Source: Edaphobacter dinghuensis (GTDB taxonomy: Bacteria > Acidobacteriota > Terriglobia > Terriglobales > Acidobacteriaceae). From it: 64,000 nt of DNA. A model generated the notes under the pieces. That model was not told where the DNA came from and ran no database searches. It saw only the letters and a program-made list of their open reading frames with translations. The translations under genes were made by a program, and so were the position numbers. The stretch covers positions 992,001 to 1,056,000 of the forward strand of contig NZ_BMGT01000002.1 in NCBI RefSeq assembly GCF_014640335.1. Direction: 5' to 3'. Positions 38,380-46,061 of the stretch are shown here, piece by piece (the first letter of the stretch is position 1; every line of letters starts with the position of its first letter).

Positions 38380-39114
38380 ATGATCTTTCCGCCTTACCTC
38401 GCGCTGCTGCTCTTTCCCGCCATGCTCCTTCTGCTGGAGCTTGGCCGCCGCTTTCGCCTCAGCCGAAAGCATCCTGTACAAAGCAACGCAGTCGAAGGCG
38501 CAGTCTTTGCTCTCTTCGGCCTTCTACTGGCCTTCACCTTCTCGGGAGCGGTCACCCGCTACGATGCGCATCGCCAGCTACTCACGCAGGAGACCAACGA
38601 CATCGGCACCGCCTATCTTCGCCTCGATCTTCTTCCTGCATCGTCGCAGCCTGCTCTTCGCCAACTCTTCCGCGACTACACCACCTCACGTCTTCACCTC
38701 TTCGATGCTGTCCAAGAAGAGGTCTCGCCGGAGAGCCAACGCCTGCAGCGAGAGATCTGGCGTCAATCCGTCGCCGCGGCATCCGCCCCAGGCGCCAGCG
38801 CAGACGCGACCAAACTTCTCCTGCCTGCTCTCAACGACATGATCGACATCACAGCGACTCGTCAGAATGCATTCAACATGCATCCTCCCGTCATCGTCTT
38901 TCTGCTTCTCTTTGCCTTCAGCCTTGGCTGTGCCTTTCTCGCCGGTTACGGCATGACCGCCGTTCCGCGAAACTGGCTCTATATCGTTGCGCTCGCCGCT
39001 GCGGTCACACTCACCATCTACGCTACGCTCGAGATCGAGTTTCCCCGACAGGGTCTTATCCGCCTTACCAACACGGACAACACTCTCATCAATCTCCGCA
39101 GTTCCATGAACTAA
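38380..39114 (+). CDS. DUF4239 (bestrophin-like) membrane protein
   Basis: The 244-residue protein has two N-terminal membrane helices (PPYLALLLFPAMLLLLELG; VEGAVFALFGLLLAFTFSGA), a soluble helical middle (residues 70-165) and two C-terminal helices (VIVFLLLFAFSLGCAFLAGYG; WLYIVALAAAVTLTIYATLEIEFPRQGLI). This layout and the RYDAHRQLLTQETNDIGTAYLRL segment fit DUF4239, sometimes called bestrophin-like. Function is unknown. It lies 63 nt upstream of the FUSC gene. Confidence 0.82.
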   Translation: MIFPPYLALLLFPAMLLLLELGRRFRLSRKHPVQSNAVEGAVFALFGLLLAFTFSGAVTRYDAHRQLLTQETNDIGTAYLRLDLLPASSQPALRQLFRDYTTSRLHLFDAVQEEVSPESQRLQREIWRQSVAAASAPGASADATKLLLPALNDMIDITATRQNAFNMHPPVIVFLLLFAFSLGCAFLAGYGMTAVPRNWLYIVALAAAVTLTIYATLEIEFPRQGLIRLTNTDNTLINLRSSMN

Positions 39115-39177
39115 CTTCTGGAGCTAGCTCTTGAGAACTGACATTCGGCCCATTGCGGCATCCTACAAGAGACAAGA

Positions 39178-40329
39178 ATGCCGACTACTGCCAATCCTCC
39201 TGCACCAGTTCGACGCGGCTATCTCGCCGACATCTATACCTTCGACTGGAAGGCGTTCTCCTTTCGCACACCGTTGATCGGCGTCCTCGCCATCGCCGTC
39301 TGCCTCTTCGTCGGAATCCTCTGCGGACATCCCTCCGCCGGTCTCATCGCAGGCGGCGGAGCCTTCACCATCGGCTTCGGCGTCAACCAGCGCATCGCCG
39401 ACTCGCGGCTCTGGCCTATGATCGCCGCCACCGCCGCAGTATTTCTCTCCACCATGATCGGCATGCTCGTAGGGCACCGCGGCTTCACGCTCGTCCTCGC
39501 CGCAGCACTCTGGGGATTCATCTACGGCATTCTCACCGCGCGTGCCGCAGGCATCAGTTGGGTCGGGCAGCAATCTGCCATCACTCTCTTCGTAGCCTCC
39601 GCCTTCCCTGCCAACTTCCACTCCGCACTGCTGCGCGCTCTGCTGATCGGTGGCGGCGGAGCGCTGCAAATTCTCATCACCAGCGCCTTCCTTCGTCTGC
39701 TTCCTGAACTCGCCGCCGACCTTCGCGCCATCCGTCAAACAAGTAGCGACGAGATCAGCCACCTGCTCAACAGCAACTTCGCTCGCTACCGCATGCTTGT
39801 GCGTCTTCGCGCGATGCCCGAAAACCTTCTGCACATTCCAACGTTTCCCTTCGCCATTCGCATGTGTCTTACCATTGCGATCTCTGCCGAGGTCTATCGC
39901 CATCTCGGCGTCCAGAGCGGCTATTGGATTCCTATGACTGCGCTTCTCGTTCAAAAGCCCGCCTTCTCCGAGACCTTCACCCGCGCCTTTCTGCGCGTAG
40001 GCGGAACCCTTGCAGGCGCAGTCGTCTCGACGATCTTTCTCGTTCACATCCACCCTGATCCCTACTATCTCGCCACAGCCACCGTCTTCTTCGCGCTCTG
40101 GTCCTACGCCACCAACACCGTCAATTACGGCCTCTATACGCTCTTCCTCACCTCGTACATCGTCTTTCTTCTCTCGCTTAACAGTCTTCCCGGCCCAGTC
40201 ATCGCACATCGCCGCGCGCTATGCACGATTGCCGGAGGGTTCATCGCACTCATCATTCACGTCGATGCCATTCGCCGCCTCCGCAATCGTCAGCACACTG
40301 CTTCGCTCGAAATTTCATCGCAAACCTAG
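39178..40329 (+). CDS. FUSC-family membrane protein (aromatic-acid/efflux-type)
   Basis: The 383-residue protein has two sets of closely packed transmembrane helices (residues about 30-175 and 235-365), separated by a short cytosolic helical segment. The first set starts FRTPLIGVLAIAVCLFVGILCGHPSAGLIAGGGAFTIGFG, and the second includes SGYWIPMTALLVQKPAFSETFTRAFLRVGGTLAGAV, a hallmark of FUSC/AaeB-like proteins. These are implicated in export of aromatic acids. It may be in an operon with the DUF4239 gene. Confidence 0.85.
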   Translation: MPTTANPPAPVRRGYLADIYTFDWKAFSFRTPLIGVLAIAVCLFVGILCGHPSAGLIAGGGAFTIGFGVNQRIADSRLWPMIAATAAVFLSTMIGMLVGHRGFTLVLAAALWGFIYGILTARAAGISWVGQQSAITLFVASAFPANFHSALLRALLIGGGGALQILITSAFLRLLPELAADLRAIRQTSSDEISHLLNSNFARYRMLVRLRAMPENLLHIPTFPFAIRMCLTIAISAEVYRHLGVQSGYWIPMTALLVQKPAFSETFTRAFLRVGGTLAGAVVSTIFLVHIHPDPYYLATATVFFALWSYATNTVNYGLYTLFLTSYIVFLLSLNSLPGPVIAHRRALCTIAGGFIALIIHVDAIRRLRNRQHTASLEISSQT

Positions 40330-40388
40330 CAACTCGCGACAGCGAAAAAAGGCCTTCCAGAATTTTTAAATTTTCGGTTGAAGTTGCA

Positions 40389-40419
40389 AAATTTTGCACA
40401 CTCTCTCAGTGCAAAATTT
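40389..40419. promoter_or_regulatory. Inverted repeat upstream of the PEP-CTERM gene
   Basis: AAATTTTGCAC and GTGCAAAATTT form a perfect 11-bp inverted repeat with a 9-nt spacer. A second GTGCA-attaaa-TGCAC palindrome lies at 40486-40501. Both share the GTGCA half-site and sit in the AT-rich 254-nt region between the FUSC and PEP-CTERM genes. They look like operator or mRNA leader elements; I found no clear -24/-12 promoter. Confidence 0.5.
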
Positions 40420-40583
40420 AGCTCATTCCCTTGTCCAAAATACGGAACGCAAACATTTGCTTGCGGCTCGCAAGAGCTTTCCAGTGTGCAATTAAATGCA
40501 CTCAATACGGCAAAGTACTTCACCGAAAACATTCTTGTACTATCTGCATCTATTGGCAGAGATTTATTTAGGAGACTCATCAC

Positions 40584-41141
40584 GTGCGTAAAGTTCTTTC
40601 TTCTCTCGCAGTCCTTGCCGCTCTCGTAGCGGTTCCCGCGGCGCTCCATGCAACCCCAATCACCGGCCAGTTTTCCATCACCGGTGCCTCGGTTACAGAT
40701 AACGGATCGTCTCTCACCTTCGTCCCCGATTCGATCAATGCAGGCGCAGCGAACACCCTCACCGGTGACTTCTCCTCTCTGATCGCAGCGGGCGAGTCTG
40801 GAACCATCACCCAGACCATCAACTACAACCCCTACGTTGCCAACAGCGGAGTCATCACGTTGACGAACCCCGATGGGACAACGGTCACCTACACCATCGC
40901 CACTCTCACCGAGACCAGCGCAGCTGGCTTCGATCTCTTCTCCGGCACAGGCATCATTACCACCAACGCAGCTGGCTTCGATCCAACCGAAGGAACCCTT
41001 CTGTTCTCGAGCCAGGGCAACGGCACCGTGACCTTCTCGGCCACAGCAGCCGCATCGCCTGTTCCTGAGCCCTCGACGCTCGCTCTCCTCGGCACCGGCC
41101 TCGTCGGTATCGCTGGAGTAGTCAAGCGCCGCTTGGCATAA
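40584..41141 (+). CDS. PEP-CTERM sorting-domain protein
   Basis: The 185-residue protein has an N-terminal signal peptide (MRKVLSSLAVLAALVAVPAALHA), a Thr/Ser/Gly/Asn-rich beta domain with no Cys, and the C-terminal PEP-CTERM module: PVPEPSTLALLGTGLVGIAGV followed by KRRLA. Such proteins are processed and sorted by exosortase and are often linked to exopolysaccharide. The start is GTG at 40584 with AGGAG about 9 nt upstream. No exosortase gene is present here. Confidence 0.92.
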   Translation: MRKVLSSLAVLAALVAVPAALHATPITGQFSITGASVTDNGSSLTFVPDSINAGAANTLTGDFSSLIAAGESGTITQTINYNPYVANSGVITLTNPDGTTVTYTIATLTETSAAGFDLFSGTGIITTNAAGFDPTEGTLLFSSQGNGTVTFSATAAASPVPEPSTLALLGTGLVGIAGVVKRRLA

Positions 41142-41165
41142 CTGCTTCAATAGCATCGAACATCG

Positions 41166-41211
41166 CGGGCACAGTGAACCGGCTGGAAGACCAATCCGTT
41201 CACTGTGCCCG
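41166..41211 (+). terminator. Long hairpin after the PEP-CTERM gene
   Basis: CGGGCACAGTGAAC and GTTCACTGTGCCCG form a perfect 14-bp stem with an 18-nt loop, 25 nt after the stop. The tail (TGGCATTTAACC) is only mildly T-rich. Confidence 0.6.
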
Positions 41212-41281
41212 TGGCATTTAACCCTTCTCAGATCCTTCCCCGGTATAAAAAGCCAAGGGAAAACGCTATAATTAAGCTTCC

Positions 41282-42934
41282 GTGACTCCCCCCACCACTC
41301 TCGAAGAGCTGACCTGGTCAGCACAAGGTAAGCCCCGCCCCAAGATCGGTTTCGTCTCTCTCGGTTGCCCTAAAAACCTGGTCGACTCCGAAGTCATGAT
41401 GGGCATGCTGCATCAGGCAGGCGGCGAGCTTACCCCTCAGGCTGAAGACGCCGAGATCCTTGTCGTCAACACCTGCAGCTTCATCGACTCCGCCAAGCAG
41501 GAGTCAGTCAACACCATCCTCGAGATGGTGCAGCACAAGCAGGCTAACGGCGGCAAAGCCCAGCGCCTCATCGTCGCCGGCTGCCTGGTAGAGCGTTACC
41601 GCGACGAGATCCAGAAAAATATTCCCGAAGTGGACGCAGTCGTGGGCACCGGCGAGCTCGAAGGCATCCTCGCCGCCGCCGGACTCACATCCACCGGCCA
41701 CGCCAACGACTCGCCCTTTCAGATCCTCACGCAGGCACAGATCGACCGCATCCCCAGCGCCGTCCATCAGCACAGCCGCCCCGAGAGTGATGGCGCACAA
41801 CTCGTCATCGAGCAGTCCGCAGAATCGGCTCCCACAAAACTGGGTGCCCCACATCTCGATTCTGCGATGTGGGCGCAGAGCGCCACCCCCTCCCGCCCCG
41901 AAGGCGACCTCCGCGAGCAGCAGGGCCGCTTCTCCCGCACCGCATGGGACGGAGCTACGGCCGCGCTTCCCGAGTACCTCTACAGCGACACCACTCCCAG
42001 AATCCTGACGACGCCTCGGGCGTCGGCATATATCAAGATCGCCGAAGGCTGCGACCATCCCTGCGGCTTCTGCATCATCCCGCAGCTTCGCGGCAAGTTC
42101 CGCTCGCGCCGCATGTCGTCCATCATCACCGAGGCCGAAAATCTCATCGCCCAGGGCGTCCGCGAGATCACCCTCATCGGTCAGGACACCACCTGCTACG
42201 GCGAAGACCTCGGCATCAAGGACGGCCTCGCCCAGCTCCTCGAAGCCCTTGCCGCGCTTCCCGGCCTGCGCTGGCTGCGCTTCCTCTACGCCTACCCCAA
42301 CAAGGTCACTACGCGGCTGCTCGAGACCATAGCGCGCCACGACAACATCGCCAAGTACCTCGACGTCCCCCTCCAGCACGCCAGCCCCAGCGTCCTCAAG
42401 CGCATGAAGCGCGGCGGAACCCCCGAGGTCTTCCTCAAGCTCATCGAGAAGGCACGCAGCATCGTCCCCGGCATCGTCCTCCGCACCAGCTTCATCGTGG
42501 GCTTCCCCGGTGAGACCGAAGAAGACTACAAGCAGCTCGAAGCCTTCATCACCGCCGCCCAGATCGACTGGCTCGGCGTCTTCACCTACTCCGACGAAGA
42601 AGGCGCAGCCGCCTTCGAGCTGGCCTCCGAACTCAAAGTCCCCAAGCGCACCATCGAGTCGCGCCGCCGCAAGCTGATGAAGCTCCAGCAGAAGATCAGC
42701 GCCAAATCCAAATCGAAGTGGATCGGCCGCGAGATCGACCTGCTCGTCGAAGGCCCCAGCGAAGAGACCGACCTGCTCTGGGAAGGTCGCACCCCGCTGC
42801 ACGCTCCCGAGATCGACGGCAAGGTCTTCATCAACGACTTCGGCCCCCACGAGGCCCTCGTGCCCGGTACCTTCTACCGCGCCGAGATCACCGAGTCCCA
42901 CGACTACGACGTAGTAGCCCGCATCCTCGATTAA
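41282..42934 (+). CDS. rimO: Ribosomal protein S12 methylthiotransferase RimO with large insert
   Basis: RimO is a radical-SAM enzyme that adds a methylthio group to an Asp of ribosomal protein S12. The N-terminal UPF0004 domain has GCPKNLVDSEVMMG and NTCSFID cluster cysteines. The radical-SAM motif is CDHPCGFC (about residues 257-264), with PQLRGKFRSR and a C-terminal TRAM domain (residues 480-550). At 550 residues it is about 100 longer than usual; the extra part (about 133-227, between the two domains) is low-complexity and contains a hairpin repeat. The start is GTG at 41282. Confidence 0.93.
   Translation: MTPPTTLEELTWSAQGKPRPKIGFVSLGCPKNLVDSEVMMGMLHQAGGELTPQAEDAEILVVNTCSFIDSAKQESVNTILEMVQHKQANGGKAQRLIVAGCLVERYRDEIQKNIPEVDAVVGTGELEGILAAAGLTSTGHANDSPFQILTQAQIDRIPSAVHQHSRPESDGAQLVIEQSAESAPTKLGAPHLDSAMWAQSATPSRPEGDLREQQGRFSRTAWDGATAALPEYLYSDTTPRILTTPRASAYIKIAEGCDHPCGFCIIPQLRGKFRSRRMSSIITEAENLIAQGVREITLIGQDTTCYGEDLGIKDGLAQLLEALAALPGLRWLRFLYAYPNKVTTRLLETIARHDNIAKYLDVPLQHASPSVLKRMKRGGTPEVFLKLIEKARSIVPGIVLRTSFIVGFPGETEEDYKQLEAFITAAQIDWLGVFTYSDEEGAAAFELASELKVPKRTIESRRRKLMKLQQKISAKSKSKWIGREIDLLVEGPSEETDLLWEGRTPLHAPEIDGKVFINDFGPHEALVPGTFYRAEITESHDYDVVARILD
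41848..41873. repeat. Hairpin repeat inside rimO
   Basis: CCCACATC and GATGTGGG flank a 10-nt loop within the non-conserved rimO insert. The preceding ACTGGGTGCCC... resembles the start of intergenic hairpin elements I recall from Acidobacteriaceae, but there is no second copy in this window to prove it. Confidence 0.45.
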
Positions 42935-43087
42935 ATCTCCAGCATCCATCTGTCCTCCTCTGGACTAGAATGACGCTCGCCAGAAGAGCACACTTCTGAC
43001 GGGGTTGAGCATCGTGCCCGCAGCTTGGCATCTTCGATGCATGACACAGCAGATGGAGGGATATTGCCCGGCGAAGTCCTCAAAGTC

Positions 43088-44350
43088 ATGCGCAAGGTTC
43101 TTGTCCTCGGTTATCTGGGACTGTTCGCTTATGCCTACGCCGTAGCTCAAGCAGCCCCCAGGCCGCAAGGCGCTCCCTACAAGATTGAAGTAAACGTCGA
43201 AAAGGTGCTGGTGCCGGTTGTCGTTCGCGACAAACAGGGACACTCGATTGGCAATCTGAAAGAAGAAGACTTCCACGTCTTCGATAACGGCAAGCCCCAT
43301 CCACTCTCTGCCTTCATGGTGGAAGGCCGCATCGGAACAGAGCCTCGCACCGCAAGCAACTCCGAAAGCGACACCCTCTCGCCCACTCCACCGCAACCCG
43401 TCATCGTGTACCCGCGTTCCATCGTCTTCCTCTTCGATGACATGCACCTGAGCGCTGAAGAGATGGAACGTGCGAAAAACGCCGGCGCCGCCCTACTTGC
43501 AGGCTCACTCGTCGATTCCGATATAGCTGCCGTAGTCTCACTCTCCGGTCGAACCAACAGTGGACTGACACGCGATCGCGCAAAGCTGCACGAAGCGATC
43601 ATGAGCCTTAAGCCAGTCCTGATCTACCAGAACGACAATGCCGATTGTCCAAAGATCAGCTACTACCAGGCCGACCTGATGGAGAACAAGCACGACAGCA
43701 CGGCAGAGCAGGACGCAGTAGCTCAGGCATTCCACTGCGATCCCAAAATAACGCTCAACGTAGCGCAGTCGCTGGCCGAGGAAGCAGCCCGACGTGCCTT
43801 GATCATCGGCCATCAGGACGCTCAAGTGGCGCTTGCCAACATGCGAGAGCTGGTGCAACGAATAGCCACACTGCCCGGACGACGCATGCTCATTCTGATT
43901 TCGCCGGGTTTCCTCACAGTCGAATCCGATGTCTTAACACAGGAATCACAGTTGATCGACTTCGCAGCCCGCGAAGACGTGACCATCAGCGCCCTCGACG
44001 CACGCGGAATTTACATCACAGCATTAACGGCAAGCGATGATGTCCACAACGCTCCCATTCTGTCCAGCATGGCATTCCGTGCCGGTTCGATGAAGTCATC
44101 CACAAACGTGATGGCCGAGCTTGCCGATGGAACCGGCGGCAACTTCTTCAACAACAGCAACGATCTCGGCGCAGGATTTAAAGGACTCACGGCAACACCG
44201 GAGTACGTCTACCTGCTCGAGCTACCGCTCGACAACATCAAGCCCAACGGCTCATACCACCGCCTGAAGGTGAAGGTAGATCGCAGCGGTGTAGAGGTAC
44301 GGGCACGCCGCGGCTACATCCTGCCCAAGCCCGCGAAGAGCAAAAAATAA
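43088..44350 (+). CDS. VWFA-related acidobacterial protein (TIGR03436-like), secreted
   Basis: The 420-residue protein has a signal peptide (MRKVLVLGYLGLFAYAYAVAQA) and then an N-terminal beta domain (VNVEKVLVPVVVRDKQGHSIGNLKEEDFHVFDNGKPHPLSAF) typical of TIGR03436. A von Willebrand A-like domain follows (YPRSIVFLFDDMHLSAEEMERAKNAGAALLAG...RRMLILISPGF), whose MIDAS-like DDMH motif is degenerate. The C-terminus (VYLLELPLDNIKPNGSYHRLKVKVDRSGVEVRARRGY) is also family-typical. Function is unknown. I prefer the ATG at 43088, which puts the signal peptide at the N-terminus; starts at 43025 or 43037 are possible. Confidence 0.88.
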   Translation: MRKVLVLGYLGLFAYAYAVAQAAPRPQGAPYKIEVNVEKVLVPVVVRDKQGHSIGNLKEEDFHVFDNGKPHPLSAFMVEGRIGTEPRTASNSESDTLSPTPPQPVIVYPRSIVFLFDDMHLSAEEMERAKNAGAALLAGSLVDSDIAAVVSLSGRTNSGLTRDRAKLHEAIMSLKPVLIYQNDNADCPKISYYQADLMENKHDSTAEQDAVAQAFHCDPKITLNVAQSLAEEAARRALIIGHQDAQVALANMRELVQRIATLPGRRMLILISPGFLTVESDVLTQESQLIDFAAREDVTISALDARGIYITALTASDDVHNAPILSSMAFRAGSMKSSTNVMAELADGTGGNFFNNSNDLGAGFKGLTATPEYVYLLELPLDNIKPNGSYHRLKVKVDRSGVEVRARRGYILPKPAKSKK

Positions 44351-44365
44351 CGCACCGCGCGATCG

Positions 44366-45127
44366 TCAATACAACAGCACAGCCACCCGATACGTAGTGA
44401 ACCCCTGTCCCGCCTGTGCACTCGGACACGCCCCCACCGCAGCCGACTGATAGCTGCCCTGCGATATCCGCTGCGCTACCACATCCGGCAACTGCCCCGG
44501 ATTCGACCCCTCCCAATGCACCACCAGCTTTGCACCCGGCGACGCATTGCTCTGGCTCTCGCAGTTCGACCGCGCCGCCTCTGTCATCTTCACCGAACTT
44601 ATGCCTGCTCTCTGCAGAGCGCCCATTACCTGGCCTTCAATCACACCACGCCTCGGCGTTGGAACGCTCTGCGCAAAATCCTCCACCGCATACAGCAGTC
44701 CATCACTCTCGATCACACCGATCCCTACAACATTCATCTTCGGGTCGAGGAGATTTGCACGATGAGTCGGTGTAATCATCCAGATCTGTTGCAACTGCGC
44801 CGCAGTCTGTCCCCTGCCCGCCAGGTTCTCGGCAACCGCACTGAAGTGCGCTCCCTCCTCTGCCGCACGCGCAATCATGTCCGGCTCCCCTGGATACTGA
44901 TGCTCCAAATCTCCGTCCGCCGAGACCATCAGCCGCGCATGCTTGCGCGCCGCACGCGCCAGCTCACCGTTCCACGTCAGCGGAGGCACGCCATGCGCAG
45001 CGCGAAACTGGTTCGCCATTTGCAGCAGCGCCCTCTCCGCAGGCGACGCATCGGCCTGCGCCCTCCCCACAGACGCCGTCACCACAACACAGAACAAGAC
45101 AGCCAACGATCGTCGAATCGCACCCAC
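44366..45127 (-). CDS. Secreted CAP/SCP-domain protein
   Basis: The 253-residue protein has a signal peptide (RRSLAVLFCVVVTASVGRAQA) and a CAP domain of the bacterial YkwD type: ALLQMANQFRAAHGVPPLTWNGELARAARKHARLM, then AENLAGRG and WMITPTHRANLLDPKMNVVGIGV with the conserved His/Glu residues. A roughly 100-residue C-terminal part with two cysteines (SNCESQ, GACPS) is unassigned. The start is a GTG at 45127 with AAGGAGG 5 nt upstream; an ATG at 45151 would lie before that Shine-Dalgarno. Confidence 0.88.
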   Translation of the reverse strand: MGAIRRSLAVLFCVVVTASVGRAQADASPAERALLQMANQFRAAHGVPPLTWNGELARAARKHARLMVSADGDLEHQYPGEPDMIARAAEEGAHFSAVAENLAGRGQTAAQLQQIWMITPTHRANLLDPKMNVVGIGVIESDGLLYAVEDFAQSVPTPRRGVIEGQVMGALQRAGISSVKMTEAARSNCESQSNASPGAKLVVHWEGSNPGQLPDVVAQRISQGSYQSAAVGACPSAQAGQGFTTYRVAVLLY

Positions 45128-45230
45128 AGGGGCCTCCTTACAAGCTTGCATCTCTGCCGCAAACTTGCTGCAGCCTGCTGTAAGCGTAATCTCCCTTCCG
45201 CCTGAAGCGCATCTCTCCTCAACATCTACC

Positions 45231-45267
45231 CTATGTAGTATACTATTTTAAGTAGTTCACTACATAG
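45231..45267 (+). promoter_or_regulatory. Operator-like inverted repeat with -10 box, ABC exporter 1
   Basis: CTATGTAGT (45231-45239) and ACTACATAG (45259-45267) form a perfect 9-bp inverted repeat. TATACT (45239-45244), a near-consensus -10 box, lies inside. Read on the minus strand, the right arm gives CTATGTAGT-N5-ACTTA, also found upstream of the second exporter (57502-57524). It is a likely repressor site of GntR (YtrA-type) or PadR class; no such regulator is encoded in the window. Confidence 0.65.
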
Positions 45268-45287
45268 TTAAGCAGCGAGGAAGACTC

Positions 45288-46061
45288 ATGCTGGAACTGA
45301 GAGACGTATCGAAGAGTTATCGCAGCATTCCCGCAGTGCAGGATGTCAGCTTCACCCTCAAAGCGGGCGAGATTCTGGGCTACCTCGGGCCCAATGGATC
45401 AGGAAAATCAACCACCGTGAAGATGGTGATCGGCATGATTCAACCGAGCAAGGGAAAGGTCTTCTTTGCAGGAAAGAATATTCATGACGATCTCGCCTCC
45501 TATCGCGCACAACTTGGCTACGTGCCCGAGGAGGCGCAAGTCTACAACCATCTCTCCGGGCTGGAGTACCTGCAACTGGTAGGCCGCCTACGCGGCATGC
45601 AGGAGAAGCTCATCGAACGCAAAGCGCGCGAGCTGCTTCATCTCCTGTCGCTCGAAGCGGCGCAGTACTCCGCGCTCTCCGACTACTCCAAGGGAATGAA
45701 GCAGCGCGTGCTCATCGCCGCCGCGCTGTTACACGATCCCCGGCTCATCGTCTTCGACGAGCCCCTCTCCGGCCTTGATGCCACCTCCGCACGCCTCTTC
45801 AAAGACCTTCTCGGCCTGCTCGCACGCGAAGGCAAGGCGATCCTCTACATCTCGCATGTGATGGAAGTCGTCGAGCGCGTATGCAATCGCGTCATCGTGC
45901 TGGCCAAGGGTAAAGTCGTCGCCGATGCTGCACCCGACGATCTCACCCGGTTGATGGAGCTGCCCACGCTTGAGAGCGTCTTCGCTCAACTCGTGCAGCA
46001 GACCGACACCGCGCGGGTCGCGCAGCAGATGGTGGAAGTCATGAAGGTGCACCATGCCTAA
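45288..46061 (+). CDS. ABC-2 exporter 1, ATP-binding protein
   Basis: The 257-residue ATPase has Walker A GPNGSGKSTT, LGYVPEEAQVYNHLSGLEYL, a modified signature YSKGMKQRVLIAAALLHDP (SKGM in place of LSGG, common in ABC-2/CcmA-type ATPases) and Walker B LIVFDEPLSGLDA. GAGGAAG precedes the ATG. Its last 8 nt overlap the permease gene. A paralogue with the same layout lies at 56721-57485. The substrate is unknown; antibiotic, lipid or peptide export is typical of the class. Confidence 0.9.
   Translation: MLELRDVSKSYRSIPAVQDVSFTLKAGEILGYLGPNGSGKSTTVKMVIGMIQPSKGKVFFAGKNIHDDLASYRAQLGYVPEEAQVYNHLSGLEYLQLVGRLRGMQEKLIERKARELLHLLSLEAAQYSALSDYSKGMKQRVLIAAALLHDPRLIVFDEPLSGLDATSARLFKDLLGLLAREGKAILYISHVMEVVERVCNRVIVLAKGKVVADAAPDDLTRLMELPTLESVFAQLVQQTDTARVAQQMVEVMKVHHA

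Noticed and set aside
40330-40583. Sigma-54 (-24/-12) promoter upstream of the PEP-CTERM gene
   Set aside because: I looked for GG-N10-GC spacing and found only mis-spaced candidates.
41504-42949. Long open frame antisense to rimO (about 480 codons)
   Set aside because: The product is an Asp/Gly/Leu-rich shadow without motifs; rimO has all expected catalytic residues.
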